This document shows, piece by piece, positions 15,999-24,262 of a DNA stretch of 24,262 nt. The DNA is from Chloroflexi bacterium TSY. Its GTDB lineage: Bacteria; Chloroflexota; Anaerolineae; Caldilineales; Caldilineaceae. The DNA is taken from NCBI GenBank assembly GCA_019217005.1, contig JAHBNG010000179.1, positions 1-24,262 on the forward strand, in the 5' to 3' direction. Below the pieces are notes generated by a model that saw nothing but the letters and a program-made list of their open reading frames with translations, had not been told where the DNA came from and searched no databases. Numbering within the stretch: position 1 is the stretch's first letter; each line of letters opens with the position of its first letter. Position numbers and translations under genes: made by a program.

Positions 15999-17375
15999 TT
16001 ATAGACCAATAACGGGCAAGGTGAACGTGTCGCCCGTTTCCTCGATCCAGTGGGCAAGAAGCTCGTGACAGCGCTCCTTCGGAGTCTGATAGACTCTGTC
16101 ATACACATAGTTGGCCTGTTCGTATGGATCCTCGCTTGTATTGAAAAGCAGCCAGTCATTGCCGGGTGTGCAGACATACTTCCATCCATCACGGGTCAGC
16201 ACGCCACGCCAGGCTTTATTTACCGAGTGAGGATGCATTTTGCGCGGAATTTGCTGTAAATAGGCCGAGTTTGGCTCCTGATCCTGTTCCGGTGCGCCAT
16301 GATATTCGGGTGCATCTGGACGGATGCAATGCGCGGAATAGTCGTGGCCCACCATCTCTGGAGGGGTTGAAATCCCACACAAGCCCAGGCTGGTCGGGGC
16401 AATGTCGACATGGTTGAGGAGAGCATCAGTCCTGCCAACCCGCATATTGTCAGAACCACCTACCTTGCCGATAACAAATGGAATGCGAATCGACTCTTCC
16501 CAAGGTGTAGATTTACCCCATTGAGCATGGCTTCCGATCATGTCCCCATGATCCGAGAAAAAGACGATATAGGTTTCTCGGTCGACGTCCATTTCCTTGA
16601 GTGCTGTGCGAATACGACCAAGATTGTAATCCAAATTCTCGATCATTGCATAGTATCCGGCCAGATCGACAGCGGCTCGCTCCCGTACCCAGGCAACTTC
16701 CGGCACATTGCGTCGGAATTGAATCTCTGCCGGGTGAATTCGTCGTGTACCATAAGGTGGATTGGTCGGTGCAACATAGGGATTATGGGGTGGCTGCACC
16801 GATAGGGCGGCGAAAAAGGGCTGATAGTCGTCCCGTGCGTCGACATGGCCCTTGAGATGTTGGATAAAGAGATCAGTGAGCGCATCGGTCTCATAGCCTT
16901 CTAAGCGTTCCGGTGTTTCGCTCTCTGTTCCATAGATGTAACACTCGTTTTGATTGTTGTTGTTTTCATAGCCCATCCAGTATTGGAAATTGCCTCTGCG
17001 TTCTGGTGGGACATAATGCTCGCGCTGATTTGAGCCATCCAGATGCCACTTGCCCACCCAAGCCGTATGATAACCAGCTTGATTGAACGGATCGGCAATC
17101 ATCAAAAGAGAGGGATCTAGAGGCGATGGAGTCCGCGTTGCGCCATTTTGATGAGGATAGGTGCCAGTCAACAATGCGCCCCGAAAGGGAGTACACCAGG
17201 GAGCACCAGAGACCGCACAATCGAACCGTATGCCATTGCGCGCGAGATTATCGATATTTGGAGTAAAGACATTTGGATCACCCCGATAGCTCAGCGCTTG
17301 GGCACGGTGTTGGTCACCGAAAACCCAGATTACGTTGGGCTTGCGTTGAGGGCGCAAATCTAGTTCCGTGTTCAT
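15999..17375 (-). CDS. Type I sulfatase (alkaline-phosphatase superfamily)
   Basis: The 458-residue protein carries the sulfatase signature C61-T-P-F-R-G-A-L-L-T-G, where the Cys is converted to formylglycine by a separate maturase (not in this window). 'KPNVIWVFGDQHR' (12-24) gives the first metal ligands, 'WVGKWHLDG' the catalytic Lys/His pair, and 'FFSDHGDMIGSHAQWGK' the second metal Asp/His. The length is typical. There is no signal peptide, so it is cytoplasmic as predicted, unlike many secreted arylsulfatases. The likely substrate is a sulfated sugar or small organic sulfate. It is transcribed toward the IS. No strong ribosome binding site was seen before the ATG. Confidence 0.93.
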   Translation of the reverse strand: MNTELDLRPQRKPNVIWVFGDQHRAQALSYRGDPNVFTPNIDNLARNGIRFDCAVSGAPWCTPFRGALLTGTYPHQNGATRTPSPLDPSLLMIADPFNQAGYHTAWVGKWHLDGSNQREHYVPPERRGNFQYWMGYENNNNQNECYIYGTESETPERLEGYETDALTDLFIQHLKGHVDARDDYQPFFAALSVQPPHNPYVAPTNPPYGTRRIHPAEIQFRRNVPEVAWVRERAAVDLAGYYAMIENLDYNLGRIRTALKEMDVDRETYIVFFSDHGDMIGSHAQWGKSTPWEESIRIPFVIGKVGGSDNMRVGRTDALLNHVDIAPTSLGLCGISTPPEMVGHDYSAHCIRPDAPEYHGAPEQDQEPNSAYLQQIPRKMHPHSVNKAWRGVLTRDGWKYVCTPGNDWLLFNTSEDPYEQANYVYDRVYQTPKERCHELLAHWIEETGDTFTLPVIGL

Positions 17376-17474
17376 AATGGTTTTCTACTATACTCAGATC
17401 AGAATGAAAACGGAGTTTTGAGATTGGAGATTAGAGACTGGTAACTGGCGTAACGAATCTCTGATCTCCAGACT

Positions 17475-17689
17475 CAGTAGATCCAAATTTCAGGTTTTGA
17501 GAGAGAATTCTGGCTAAACAGTTGACATAAATACAAATTTGCCGGTCGATATCTAGTTTTTGCGTTAGATTTGGGCGATTTTCAGATATGAAATAGGTTG
17601 TTTTCTGTAACCGAAATCTGAATAAATGACTCCAAAATCCCTGCAATCTCGACTGAAAATCGCCAAAAACGCCAAATTTGGATCTACTG
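17475..17689 (+). mobile_element. 215-bp MITE-like element, copy 2 (intergenic)
   Basis: The 16-bp ends, length and orientation are the same as copy 1; it differs from copy 3 at two positions. The flanks are AGACT (17470-17474) and AGTCT (17690-17694). These match as a direct repeat at 4 of 5 and are perfect reverse complements, so the inverted ends read on for 21 bp here. It lies between the start of the sulfatase and the end of the ATPase gene. Confidence 0.93.
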
Positions 17690-17771
17690 AGTCTCTGATC
17701 TCTACAAAACTCTCGGCTTTCATATTAATTTCAGTACAGATGCTAGCAATTTTTAATTGGTCTTCCGTCGC

Positions 17772-19253
17772 TCAAAATATATCTCCTATCATGTCCTGAC
17801 GCAAATCTCTGTCTAGCGTAGCAAGATCGACAAGAAGTGCTCCAACTCTTTCGGCTTCCTCACGAGCAGGAGCAGTAAAACCCGCTCGTGCAAAGAATGC
17901 ATACGAAACATTCCAGTCATCGCCCGGCACAACTTTGCTGGCCTGCTCGACGAGTTTACGAATCACGGGAAATCCAACTGCTTCGCTCCCCCACTTACAT
18001 TCGCCCAATAAGATCGCACGTTCTCGCCAGTTGATTGCCAGGACATCGACTTGGGCATTGCGCGCCCAGTGGCTCCCCACCAATTCCGGCTGAAGCGGCA
18101 ACTTGCCCTGTCGCGCTTGGATAAGCGTCCATTCTCGACAGAGTTCCTCAAACACTGTTGCCCCAACAAACGCTCGAAATTGCTCACCCATACGCTGCCA
18201 GAGCAAATCAACTAACCCCTGTTCGATCATCTCTAGGTTTGGCTCAATGAAGCGGAAATAGAAGCGTAGATAGGAATCGCATAGGTGATACCGACTGCGT
18301 GTCGTAGAGTTACGTTCTGGCCGAGGAATCGTTGCTGGAATCCGACGCTCAACGAGTCCCAACTTGCGCAGGCGACGTAGATAGGGCGAGAGATTGGCTG
18401 CGGCAATGCCGGTAGATGTCGCAATCGCATTCGGAACATGGTGACCACCAGCAATCGCGCGTATGATCGCTTCGTAGGTCCGAGGCTCTCGCACCAGATC
18501 GCTGATCAAAACAGTTGGCTCGCTACGAAACATGCCTGCGCGCCGAAAAAGATGTCGCCTTATATTGGCACTCAAGTTTTCTGACGAATCAAAACGTTCT
18601 AAATAGGCCGGAATTCCACCGAGTACAGCGTAAGTGGCAATTCGCTCGTCGGCTCCATAGTTCGGAAAAAAGTCCGTGAGCGCACCGAAAGGTAGCGGAT
18701 CGACTGGCAGTTGGGCAGTCGTACGGCCGTAAAGAGGAGCCTGTGCATTGAGTAGATCAACCATCATACCAATATGCGAACCGGAGAGAAGCAGCATGAT
18801 CGACTTGTCTTTGATGAGATGATCCCAGGCAGCCTGAACATGTGACGGGAGTGACGGATCTGATTCGACCGCATAGGGAAATTCGTCAAAGATGAGGATC
18901 AGCGGCTGATCCCCAATCATGCGCACCATTTGATTAAACAACTGAGACCATGTGCCAAACTGGGGTGGGTCCGGATCCTGTTCATCTGGATAGGCCCACT
19001 GCCAAATCAGGGTGACCAGATGCTGACGCGCAGACTCTGCTGTCTCGCCGCGCCGCGCCATCCAATAGATATAGGGACGACCTGTCTGCTGAACCCAATG
19101 AAGGAGGAGCGTCGTTTTACCCACACGTCGCCGACCATACACGGTAATAAACTGACTTGTGCGTGTGCTTCCCAGTTCATTTAATTCATATAATTCTTTG
19201 TGACGATCAACAAAAGTCTCCATGCTGTCACTCATTATTACATCAATTACCAT
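17772..19253 (-). CDS. AAA+ ATPase of the archaeal-ATPase/DUF234 type
   Basis: The 493-residue protein has 'FVDRHKELYELNEL' at the start, Walker A GRRRVGKTT (40-48), Walker B LILIFDEF (118-125, D123-E124) and 'MLLLSGSHIGMM' (sensor 1 region). This is the ATPase_2 (PF01637) layout. 'LGGIPAYLERF' follows, then a winged helix ('AIATSTGIAAANLSPYLRRLRKLGLVER'). The C-terminal DUF234 region contains 'NAQVDVLAINWRERAILLGECKW', a D...E-x-K arrangement of PD-(D/E)XK nuclease-like folds. Proteins of this class are common in archaea and Chloroflexota; their role is poorly known, with proposed links to nucleic-acid processing or mobile elements. A later start (M7, 19235) is equally possible; neither has a clear ribosome binding site. 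Confidence 0.85.
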   Translation of the reverse strand: MVIDVIMSDSMETFVDRHKELYELNELGSTRTSQFITVYGRRRVGKTTLLLHWVQQTGRPYIYWMARRGETAESARQHLVTLIWQWAYPDEQDPDPPQFGTWSQLFNQMVRMIGDQPLILIFDEFPYAVESDPSLPSHVQAAWDHLIKDKSIMLLLSGSHIGMMVDLLNAQAPLYGRTTAQLPVDPLPFGALTDFFPNYGADERIATYAVLGGIPAYLERFDSSENLSANIRRHLFRRAGMFRSEPTVLISDLVREPRTYEAIIRAIAGGHHVPNAIATSTGIAAANLSPYLRRLRKLGLVERRIPATIPRPERNSTTRSRYHLCDSYLRFYFRFIEPNLEMIEQGLVDLLWQRMGEQFRAFVGATVFEELCREWTLIQARQGKLPLQPELVGSHWARNAQVDVLAINWRERAILLGECKWGSEAVGFPVIRKLVEQASKVVPGDDWNVSYAFFARAGFTAPAREEAERVGALLVDLATLDRDLRQDMIGDIF

Positions 19254-19502
19254 GAGTAGATTCTGAGAATTTGTTCATGGTGATTGTAGCATCGATATAT
19301 TGTCTTGTAAATCTGCTCATTTCCTGAATTTCTATCCTTTGCCAAAGATGGCACCCCCTCAGAGGGTGTTTTAAAAGTCATTACGACTCTTTGAAAGTAC
19401 GCTTCTAAGATTCTGCTCAGTTCTCCATCCCGCAACGCTCTGAATGCGATTTGGATGCGATCAAGACTACCTTTCGCGACGATCTGGATGCGATCGTTTG
19501 CT

Positions 19503-19562
19503 ATAGGTGAGAATATTTGTCTGTTTTAATCGAGGGAAACAGACAAATTTATTCTTACCTAT
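19503..19562. repeat. 60-bp hairpin
   Basis: The left arm ATAGGTGAGAATATTTGTCTG is answered by CAGACAAATTTATTCTTACCTAT with one substitution and a 2-nt bulge, around a loop of about 16 nt. There is no T-run and no neighbouring gene end within 240 bp, so it is more likely a mobile palindrome or orphan structure than a terminator. Confidence 0.65.
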
Positions 19563-19614
19563 GAATGAGTACTCCGTAAAGTAAGTTATGCGGTCTGTTC
19601 GCCCCCATCCCCAG

Positions 19615-19674
19615 CCCTTCTTCCACGAGTGGAAGAAGGGAGCCAGATTCCCCTCTCCCAGCCTGGGAGAGGGG
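19615..19674. repeat. Paired REP-like hairpins
   Basis: CCCTTCTTCCAC (19615-19626) pairs with GTGGAAGAAGGG (19629-19640), and CCCCTCTCCCAG (19650-19661) pairs with CTGGGAGAGGGG (19663-19674). The 'CCCCTCTCCC...GGGAGAGGGG' motif with flanking CCCCAGCCC and GGCCAGGGGTGAGGG is a dispersed repeat type found in many bacterial genomes. Confidence 0.7.
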
Positions 19675-19809
19675 CCAGGGGTGAGGGCCAAAATACTTTG
19701 TTTACGCTGTAATAAGTGTGGTATATGCATGACAAGCATCCTGGTTGCATATCGCAAAACGAGCAACTCAACACATTAACAGTTGCTTACAAATCAGTCC
19801 CAATTGCAT

Positions 19810-19837
19810 TTGCAAAATGATAACCATTTGGTATGAT
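19810..19837 (+). promoter_or_regulatory. Candidate sigma-70 promoter for the halogenase-like gene
   Basis: TTGCAA (19810-19815) and TATGAT (19832-19837) are spaced 16 nt apart, about 135 bp before the ATG at 19973. The match is reasonable but not unique in this A/T-rich stretch. Confidence 0.4.
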
Positions 19838-20156
19838 AAAGACTGATACACCTCAACTCATGAACCCAGACATCAATCACATTTGACACAAACAATATTC
19901 GTTCAGGCCCATAGGAGAAGTGCGTAAAGTATTGCGGTTGCCGCAATTGAAAACAAATCAGAGGCAAAACATATGACCACCATTCAGGATGAAATCAAAA
20001 CACTCACGCCTGCGCAAAGAGAACAGCTGGCCAGGCGGGTTAAACGCAAGTTAACTTACCCAACGGGAAGCCGTAAAGAGGTGGATGTACTCATTATGGG
20101 CGGTGGGCTGGCTGGCCTCACGCTCGCTCGTCAACTGCGTCAGGCCAGATCGGATC

Positions 20157-20213
20157 TGCCGCTTCTGGTGCCGGGTGGTGGGCCTTTTCCACCACCCGGC
20201 ACCAGAAGCGGCA
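20157..20213. repeat. Perfect 25-bp inverted repeat at a frameshift
   Basis: Arms at 20157-20181 and 20189-20213 are exact reverse complements around a 7-nt loop (GCCTTTT). The outer 14 bp of each arm encode conserved residues (PLLV on the left, APEAA on the right). The inner 11 bp of the left arm (CCGGGTGGTGG) do not fit the protein family and mirror the right arm. Confidence 0.9.
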
Positions 20214-21475
20214 TTCAAGGTCGGTGAATCCACCGTGGAAATGGGTGCATACTATTTACGAGACGTGTTGGGATTGGGAGAGTATCTGGAAAAGAACCAG
20301 CTATTAAAGGCTGGTCTGCGCTACTATTTTCCCGCTGGCAAAAACGAGGATATCAGTCAGCGAATCGAAATGGGTGGAGACATCATTCCACCCATCCGTA
20401 GCTACCAGTTGGACCGAGGCCGATTTGAAAATATGCTTTGGGTTCAAAATCAAGCAGACGGGGTCGAATGTTGGGACAACTGTAGTGTGCAAACGATCGA
20501 TCTAGACGATCCTCGACATACTGTGGCTGTGCGCCAAGATGAGCGAGAGTTGATGATTTCCGCTCGCTGGATTGTCGATGCTTCCGGCCGGGCAGGGCTC
20601 CTCAAACGTCGGCTTGGCCTGGCGGGAACGTACGCCTCCTGGAATACGTTGGTTGGGCACCAATCATCTAATGGACAGCGGCTATTGGGTCTGGCTCATC
20701 CCACTGGTCAATGATGTCACGAGCGTCGGTATTGTGGCTGACGAATCCCTCCATCCCCATCAGGAGATGAACCGCTTTGATCGCGCCCTGAATTGGCTCA
20801 AGCAACACGAACCCCAATGTGCGAGCGCTGTGGAAGATCGGCAGCATCTTCTGCAGGATTTTCGGGCCTTACGCCACTATTCCCACAGTTGCCAGCGGGT
20901 CTTTTCGAATCAGCGGTGGTGTCTAACAGGGGAAGCGGGGGTTTTTACCGATCCGTTTTATTCGCCTGGCTCCGATTTCATCGGCATGAGCAACTGTTTG
21001 GTGAAAGATCTAATTCTGCGGGAACTGGCGGGAGAGGAGATTCAGACTCGACTGACATTCTACAACCAAAGCTACCTCAGCACTTATCGTTCATTCATGT
21101 CTATCTTTCAAGGACAATACCCGCTGATGGGCAATCCACAGGTCATGGCAGCCAAGATCGTCTGGGATTGGGCCTTTTACTGGGGGATTACCGCGCTGCT
21201 TTTCTTCCACAACAACAAACGATTCGACTTGGCCTGGTCCGTCACGATTCGGGATGAATTAAAACAGTTCGACATCCTCAATGCTGATATGCAGGCGTTT
21301 TTCCAGCAGTCACGCTACAACAAGACGGACCCCGGCTCCAATAACTATATTGACATGTTCAGTTTTTCGTTTCTGGAAGACCTATATTATGGACTGGAAG
21401 CCAAGTGGGATGATGATGCCTTGAAACGACAGATCAGGGATAATTTAGCCCTTTTGACATCCCTGGCAACAGACT

Positions 21476-21690
21476 CAGTAGATCCAAATTTCAGGTTTTG
21501 AGAGAGAATTCTGGCTAAACAGTTGACATAAATACAAATTTGCCGGTCGATATCTAGTTTTTGCGTTAGATTTGGGCGATTTTCAGATATGAAATAGGTT
21601 GTTTTCTGTAACCGAAATCTGAATAAATGACTCCAAAATTCCTGCAATCTCGACTGAAAATAGCCAAAAACGCCAAATTTGGATCTACTG
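21476..21690 (+). mobile_element. 215-bp MITE-like element, copy 3 (inside the halogenase-like gene)
   Basis: The flanks are AGACT (21471-21475) and AGACT (21691-21695), a perfect 5-bp duplication. The ends are the same 16-bp inverted repeats and the orientation matches the other copies. It introduces a TGA shortly after entry, truncating the host protein by about 17 residues. Confidence 0.95.
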
Positions 21691-21997
21691 AGACTGCAAA
21701 ACCAAGGGGGCGATAGAGAAGCGTTCCGGTCCCTTGGTATTTGCATAAATAAGATGGCTCATCTAAGAAAATTGTGTAAATCGATAATTTCGTCAGGGCC
21801 AAATTGTTACATTCGCGCAATGTCATCTAATGAGCAAATCCGACGATATCCCAAATTGTGTGTAAATTCGCTCCCCGTCTGAGAGACCAAGTAACTTTTA
21901 CACAATTTGTAGTATCCCACCATAAACACTGTCATAAGAAGACAAATTTCCCTCTTTACTCCAAGGGTTTGACCAAATTATAGGAGATTAACCAACC

Positions 21998-24262
21998 ATG
22001 ACCTTCACGAACGGCGAGACCTACCCACCCCCCACCGAACCGATTGCCATTGTCGGTATGGGTTGTCGATTGCCCGGCGGTGCAAACAGCCCAGAGTCAT
22101 TCTGGCACTTACTGCGAGATGAGGTAGATACCATTACCGAAATACCCGCTGACCGCTGGAGCATCCAAAAGTTCTTTGATCCGGATCAGAGTAAGCCTGG
22201 TCAGACCCACATCAAATGGGGTGGCTTCATCGACGAATTTGATCGTTTTGATGCCAATTTTTTTGGAATTTCTCCTCGAGAGGCTGCGGCCATGGACCCC
22301 CAGCAGCGCATCTTGCTGGAGACCACTTGGGAGGCATTGGAAGATGGCGGGCAGGTACCAGAGCAGCTCGCAGGCTCTGCAACGGGAGTCTTTGTAGGTA
22401 TCTTTATGCGAGATTGGGAGCAGCTTCACTGCGATAGCTTTAATCGAGCCTTGATCAATGGCCACACAGGCACTGGATCCTCCATGAGCATTGCAGCCAA
22501 TCGCATATCTTATATCTTTGACTTTCGGGGACCAAGCATCGCCCTCGACACAGCTTGCTCCTCCTCCTTGATTGCTGTGCATCTGGCCTGTCAAAGCCTG
22601 CACAATGGCGAGTGTGCTCTGGCCGTTGCGGGTGGTATCAATCTGCTCTTTGGTCCCGAAAAGACGATTGCTACAAGCAAGGCATCCATGCTTTCGCCCG
22701 ATGGTCGCTGCAAGAGCTTTGATGTACGGGCCAATGGCTATGTCCGCTCGGAAGGATGTGGCATGGTCGTGTTGAAGCCTCTGAACGCTGCGTTAGCGGA
22801 TGGCGATTCAATTTATGCAATCATTCGGGGCAGCGCGAGCAATCAGGATGGTCGTAGCCAAGGATTGACCGTGCCGAACGGGCAAGCCCAGGAAGCCGCG
22901 CTACATGCCTCCTTGCAGCAAGCCAACCTGCGTCCCCAAGACATCCAATATGTGGAGGCCCACGGTACGGGTACCCATGTAGGTGACCCCATCGAGACGA
23001 GAGCGCTCGGCAATGTCATCGGCCGAGAGCGGAGAGACACCCTGCCTCATCGGTTCGGTGAAAAGCAATATTGGTCATCTGGAAGCCGCGGCTGGTATTG
23101 CGGGCCTAATCAAAACAGTTCTGGCCTTAAAACATGGTCAGATACCAGCAAACCTGCATTTTGAAACGCCCAACCCACAGATCCCCTTTGATACCTTCAA
23201 CCTCCAGGTGCCAACAAAGATGACTCCCTGGCCCAACCCGAACACAAGTCGTCGATTCGCTGCAATCAACTCCTTTGGATTTGGCGGCGCCAACGCCACC
23301 ATGATCTTAGAAGAGGCACCCAACAAACCAACAAACCAGCCAGCCAACCAACAAACCTCTCCTCTTCGCCCTTTCTGCACGCAGTCCGCAGGCGCTACAC
23401 GCTACTGTACAAATCCAACGAGAATTTATAGCCCAAACAGATCACGCCCTGACCGATCTCTGCTATAGCGCGGCCCTGCGCCGTGGCCACCATCCCGAAC
23501 GAGCGGCTTTTGTGGCGACCACAGCCGATGGCTTGTGGAAGCGATGGATGCTTTTATAGCTGATGAGAAGCGTCTGACTGTGGCCGTCGGTCAGGTGAGC
23601 GAGCGACCGGTTCAGCTGGCGTTTGTCTATGCTGGCATGGGGTCTCAGTGGTGGGCTATGGGGCGGCAACTCTGGTCTGATGAACCCATCTTTCGGCAAG
23701 CTCTCGAGGAGGTCGATCAACTCTTTACCCAACTGGCTGGGTGGTCGATCGTTGAAGAACTGCTTGCCGACGAAGCCGCATCTCAAATTCACCAGACATC
23801 GATTGCACAGCCAGCTATTTTTGCTGTACAGGTCGGGCTGACTGCGTTATGGCGCGCTTGGGGAGTGTTGCCAACAGCCATCGTGGGTCACAGCGTTGGT
23901 GAAATCGCCGCCGCTTACGCAGCAGGTGTGCTCACTCTGTCAGATGCTGTCCAAGTGATCTACCACCGTAGTCGATTGCAGCAAACGACTGCCGGTCAGG
24001 GAACCATGCTCAGTAGATCCAAATTTCAGGTTTAGAGAGAGAATTTGGGCTAATTAGTTGACATAAATACGTATTTGCCAGTCAATACCTAGCATTTACG
24101 TAAAATTTAAGCGATTTCTAGATATGAAATTGGCTGTTTTTGGCAACTGAGATCTGAAAAAATGGCCCCAAAATCCCTTCTCTCCCGACTGAAAATAGTC
24201 AAAAACGCCAAATTTGGATCTACTGATGCTGGCCGTCGGGCTATCCGCCGAAGAGATTACGC
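21998..24262 (+). pseudogene. Type I polyketide synthase, first KS-AT (multiply frameshifted, partial)
   Basis: A good site (AGGAGA, 21982-21987) precedes ATG 21998. The ketosynthase begins 'EPIAIVGMGCRLPGG', has active-site C187 in DTACSSS and the first His in 'VEAHGTGTHVGDP'. Near 23030 the frame changes (+1) and continues 'GETPCLIGSVKSNIGHLEAAAG' (second His) to 'NSFGFGGANATMILEEAP'. Inside a CAAC/CAAAC-rich tract near 23340 it changes again, reading the KS-AT linker 'LSARSPQALHATVQ' and 'LCYSAALRRGHHPERAAFV'. Near 23538 it changes a third time to 'EAMDAFIADEK', then the acyltransferase 'FVYAGMGSQWWAMGRQLW' and 'GHSVGEIAAAYAAG' (active Ser). MITE copy 4 interrupts after 'GQGTML'; 'AVGLSAEEIT' continues beyond it to the window edge. 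It would load and extend a polyketide if intact; with three frameshifts and an insertion it is almost surely dead. Confidence 0.9.
24011..24225 (+). mobile_element. 215-bp MITE-like element, copy 4 (diverged, inside the PKS acyltransferase)
   Basis: The flanks are ATGCT (24006-24010) and ATGCT (24226-24230), a perfect duplication. The 16-bp ends are identical to the other copies and the length is again exactly 215, but about 35 interior positions differ from copy 3 (about 84% identity, counted by hand). Removing the element plus one ATGCT restores 'GTMLAVGLSAEE', a standard acyltransferase stretch. Confidence 0.95.

Larger units (their letters stand above)
19254..19972. other. Repeat-rich intergenic region (719 bp)
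   Basis: No convincing gene was found. It holds a lone palindrome end at 19361-19378 (AGAGGGTGTTTTAAAAGT, one mismatch to the ends at 15856/15987), two copies of GGATGCGATC near 19453 and 19485, a 60-bp hairpin (19503-19562), paired REP-like hairpins (19615-19674), and a possible promoter (19810-19837) for the halogenase-like gene. A short palindrome, ATTGCGG-TTG-CCGCAAT, lies at 19931-19947. Confidence 0.6.
19973..21748 (+). pseudogene. Flavin-dependent halogenase-like oxidoreductase, multiply broken
   Basis: Three frames are needed. Part 1 (19973-~20175): 'MTTIQDEIKTLTPAQREQLARR', then the FAD motif 'DVLIMGGGLAGLTLARQLRQA'. Part 2 (~20185-20615): 'HHPAPEAAFKVGESTVEMGAYYL' and 'RWIVDASGRAGLLKRRLGL'. 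Part 3 (~20620 on): 'GIRWLGTNHLMDSGYWVWLIPL', with the W-x-W-x-I-P halogenase motif at 20686-20703, then 'WCLTGEAGVFTDPFYSPGSDFIGMSN', the second flavin region. Break 1 falls on a perfect 25-bp hairpin. Break 2 seems to remove about 40 residues normally present between 'LGLA' and 'G(I/L)R(W/Y)..TNHLM'. The C-terminus is cut by MITE copy 3; without it, the frame continues 'CKTKGAIEKRSGPLVFA' to a stop at 21746-21748. The intact role would probably be FADH2-dependent halogenation or hydroxylation of a polyketide/peptide intermediate. It lies just upstream of the PKS. Confidence 0.82.

Noticed and set aside
19429..19508. Short coding-like stretch 'LDAIKTTFRDDLDAIV' near the GGATGCGATC repeats
   Set aside because: Too short and without a start or family match; it may be a gene relic but cannot be supported.
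19503..19674. CRISPR-like array in the repeat-rich gap
   Set aside because: The palindromes are of different sequences and there is no regular repeat-spacer spacing.
10768..24225. A shared minus-strand ORF of about 57 codons inside MITE copies 1-3
   Set aside because: It recurs only because the three copies are nearly identical. It runs out into unrelated flanks and has no clear ribosome binding site or family similarity.
10768..24225. The 215-bp elements as self-splicing introns or IStron-like sequences
   Set aside because: Perfect inverted ends and 5-bp target duplications explain them as DNA transposons. Restoring the frame requires removing one duplication as well, and one copy is intergenic. 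RNA data would be needed to revive the idea.

Overview
The window looks like accessory chromosome from a free-living or host-associated bacterium of roughly even base composition, most likely a Chloroflexota (Caldilinea/Anaerolinea-like). This is inference. The clues are a BTAD-TPR regulator of the style common in that phylum, a small 'RLW...EYRGRVQHVLSGE' protein, a lipoprotein OsmC, and many dispersed palindromic repeats. No rRNA, tRNA or CRISPR array was seen.

Layout. 1-325 is the start of a ceramidase-like gene leaving the window on the minus strand. 520-3393 is a probable catabolic operon: an amidohydrolase-fold protein, a phytanoyl-CoA-type dioxygenase and a zinc-type alcohol dehydrogenase overlapping it by 4 bp. 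A lone GT51 transglycosylase (3509-4177) and an MDR dehydrogenase (4462-5490) follow. Then come a 222-bp non-autonomous element (5494-5715), a decayed BTAD-TPR regulator that has lost its ATPase core, a small orphan protein, a lipoprotein of two tandem OsmC domains, and a toxin-antitoxin pair (9324-9895). 10075-11503 is an N-acylglucosamine 2-epimerase-type gene split by a mobile element. A foldback repeat, an M81/MlrC metallopeptidase, a possible winged-helix protein and an IS701-like insertion sequence with a frameshifted transposase follow. On the minus strand are a type I sulfatase and an AAA/DUF234 ATPase. 19973-24262 is a decayed natural-product locus: a flavin-dependent halogenase-like gene and the first KS-AT of a type I polyketide synthase, both broken several times.

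The unifying observation is a family of 215-bp MITE-like elements (10768, 17475, 21476, 24011). Each is exactly 215 bp and all are in one orientation, with perfect 16-bp terminal inverted repeats. Three have perfect 5-bp target duplications and sit inside genes; in each of these, removing the element plus one duplication restores the reading frame across the junction. Copies 1-3 differ pairwise by about 2 bases; copy 4 is about 84% identical. The 222-bp element at 5494 shares the CAGTAGA tips. No transposase for these elements is visible here.

The frameshifts concentrate in the regulator, transposase, halogenase and PKS genes, while about a dozen ordinary metabolic genes are intact. That favours true pseudogenisation over uniform sequencing error, although several shifts are homopolymer indels and need read-level checking. 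The halogenase break coincides with a perfect 25-bp hairpin that looks like a template-switch mutation.
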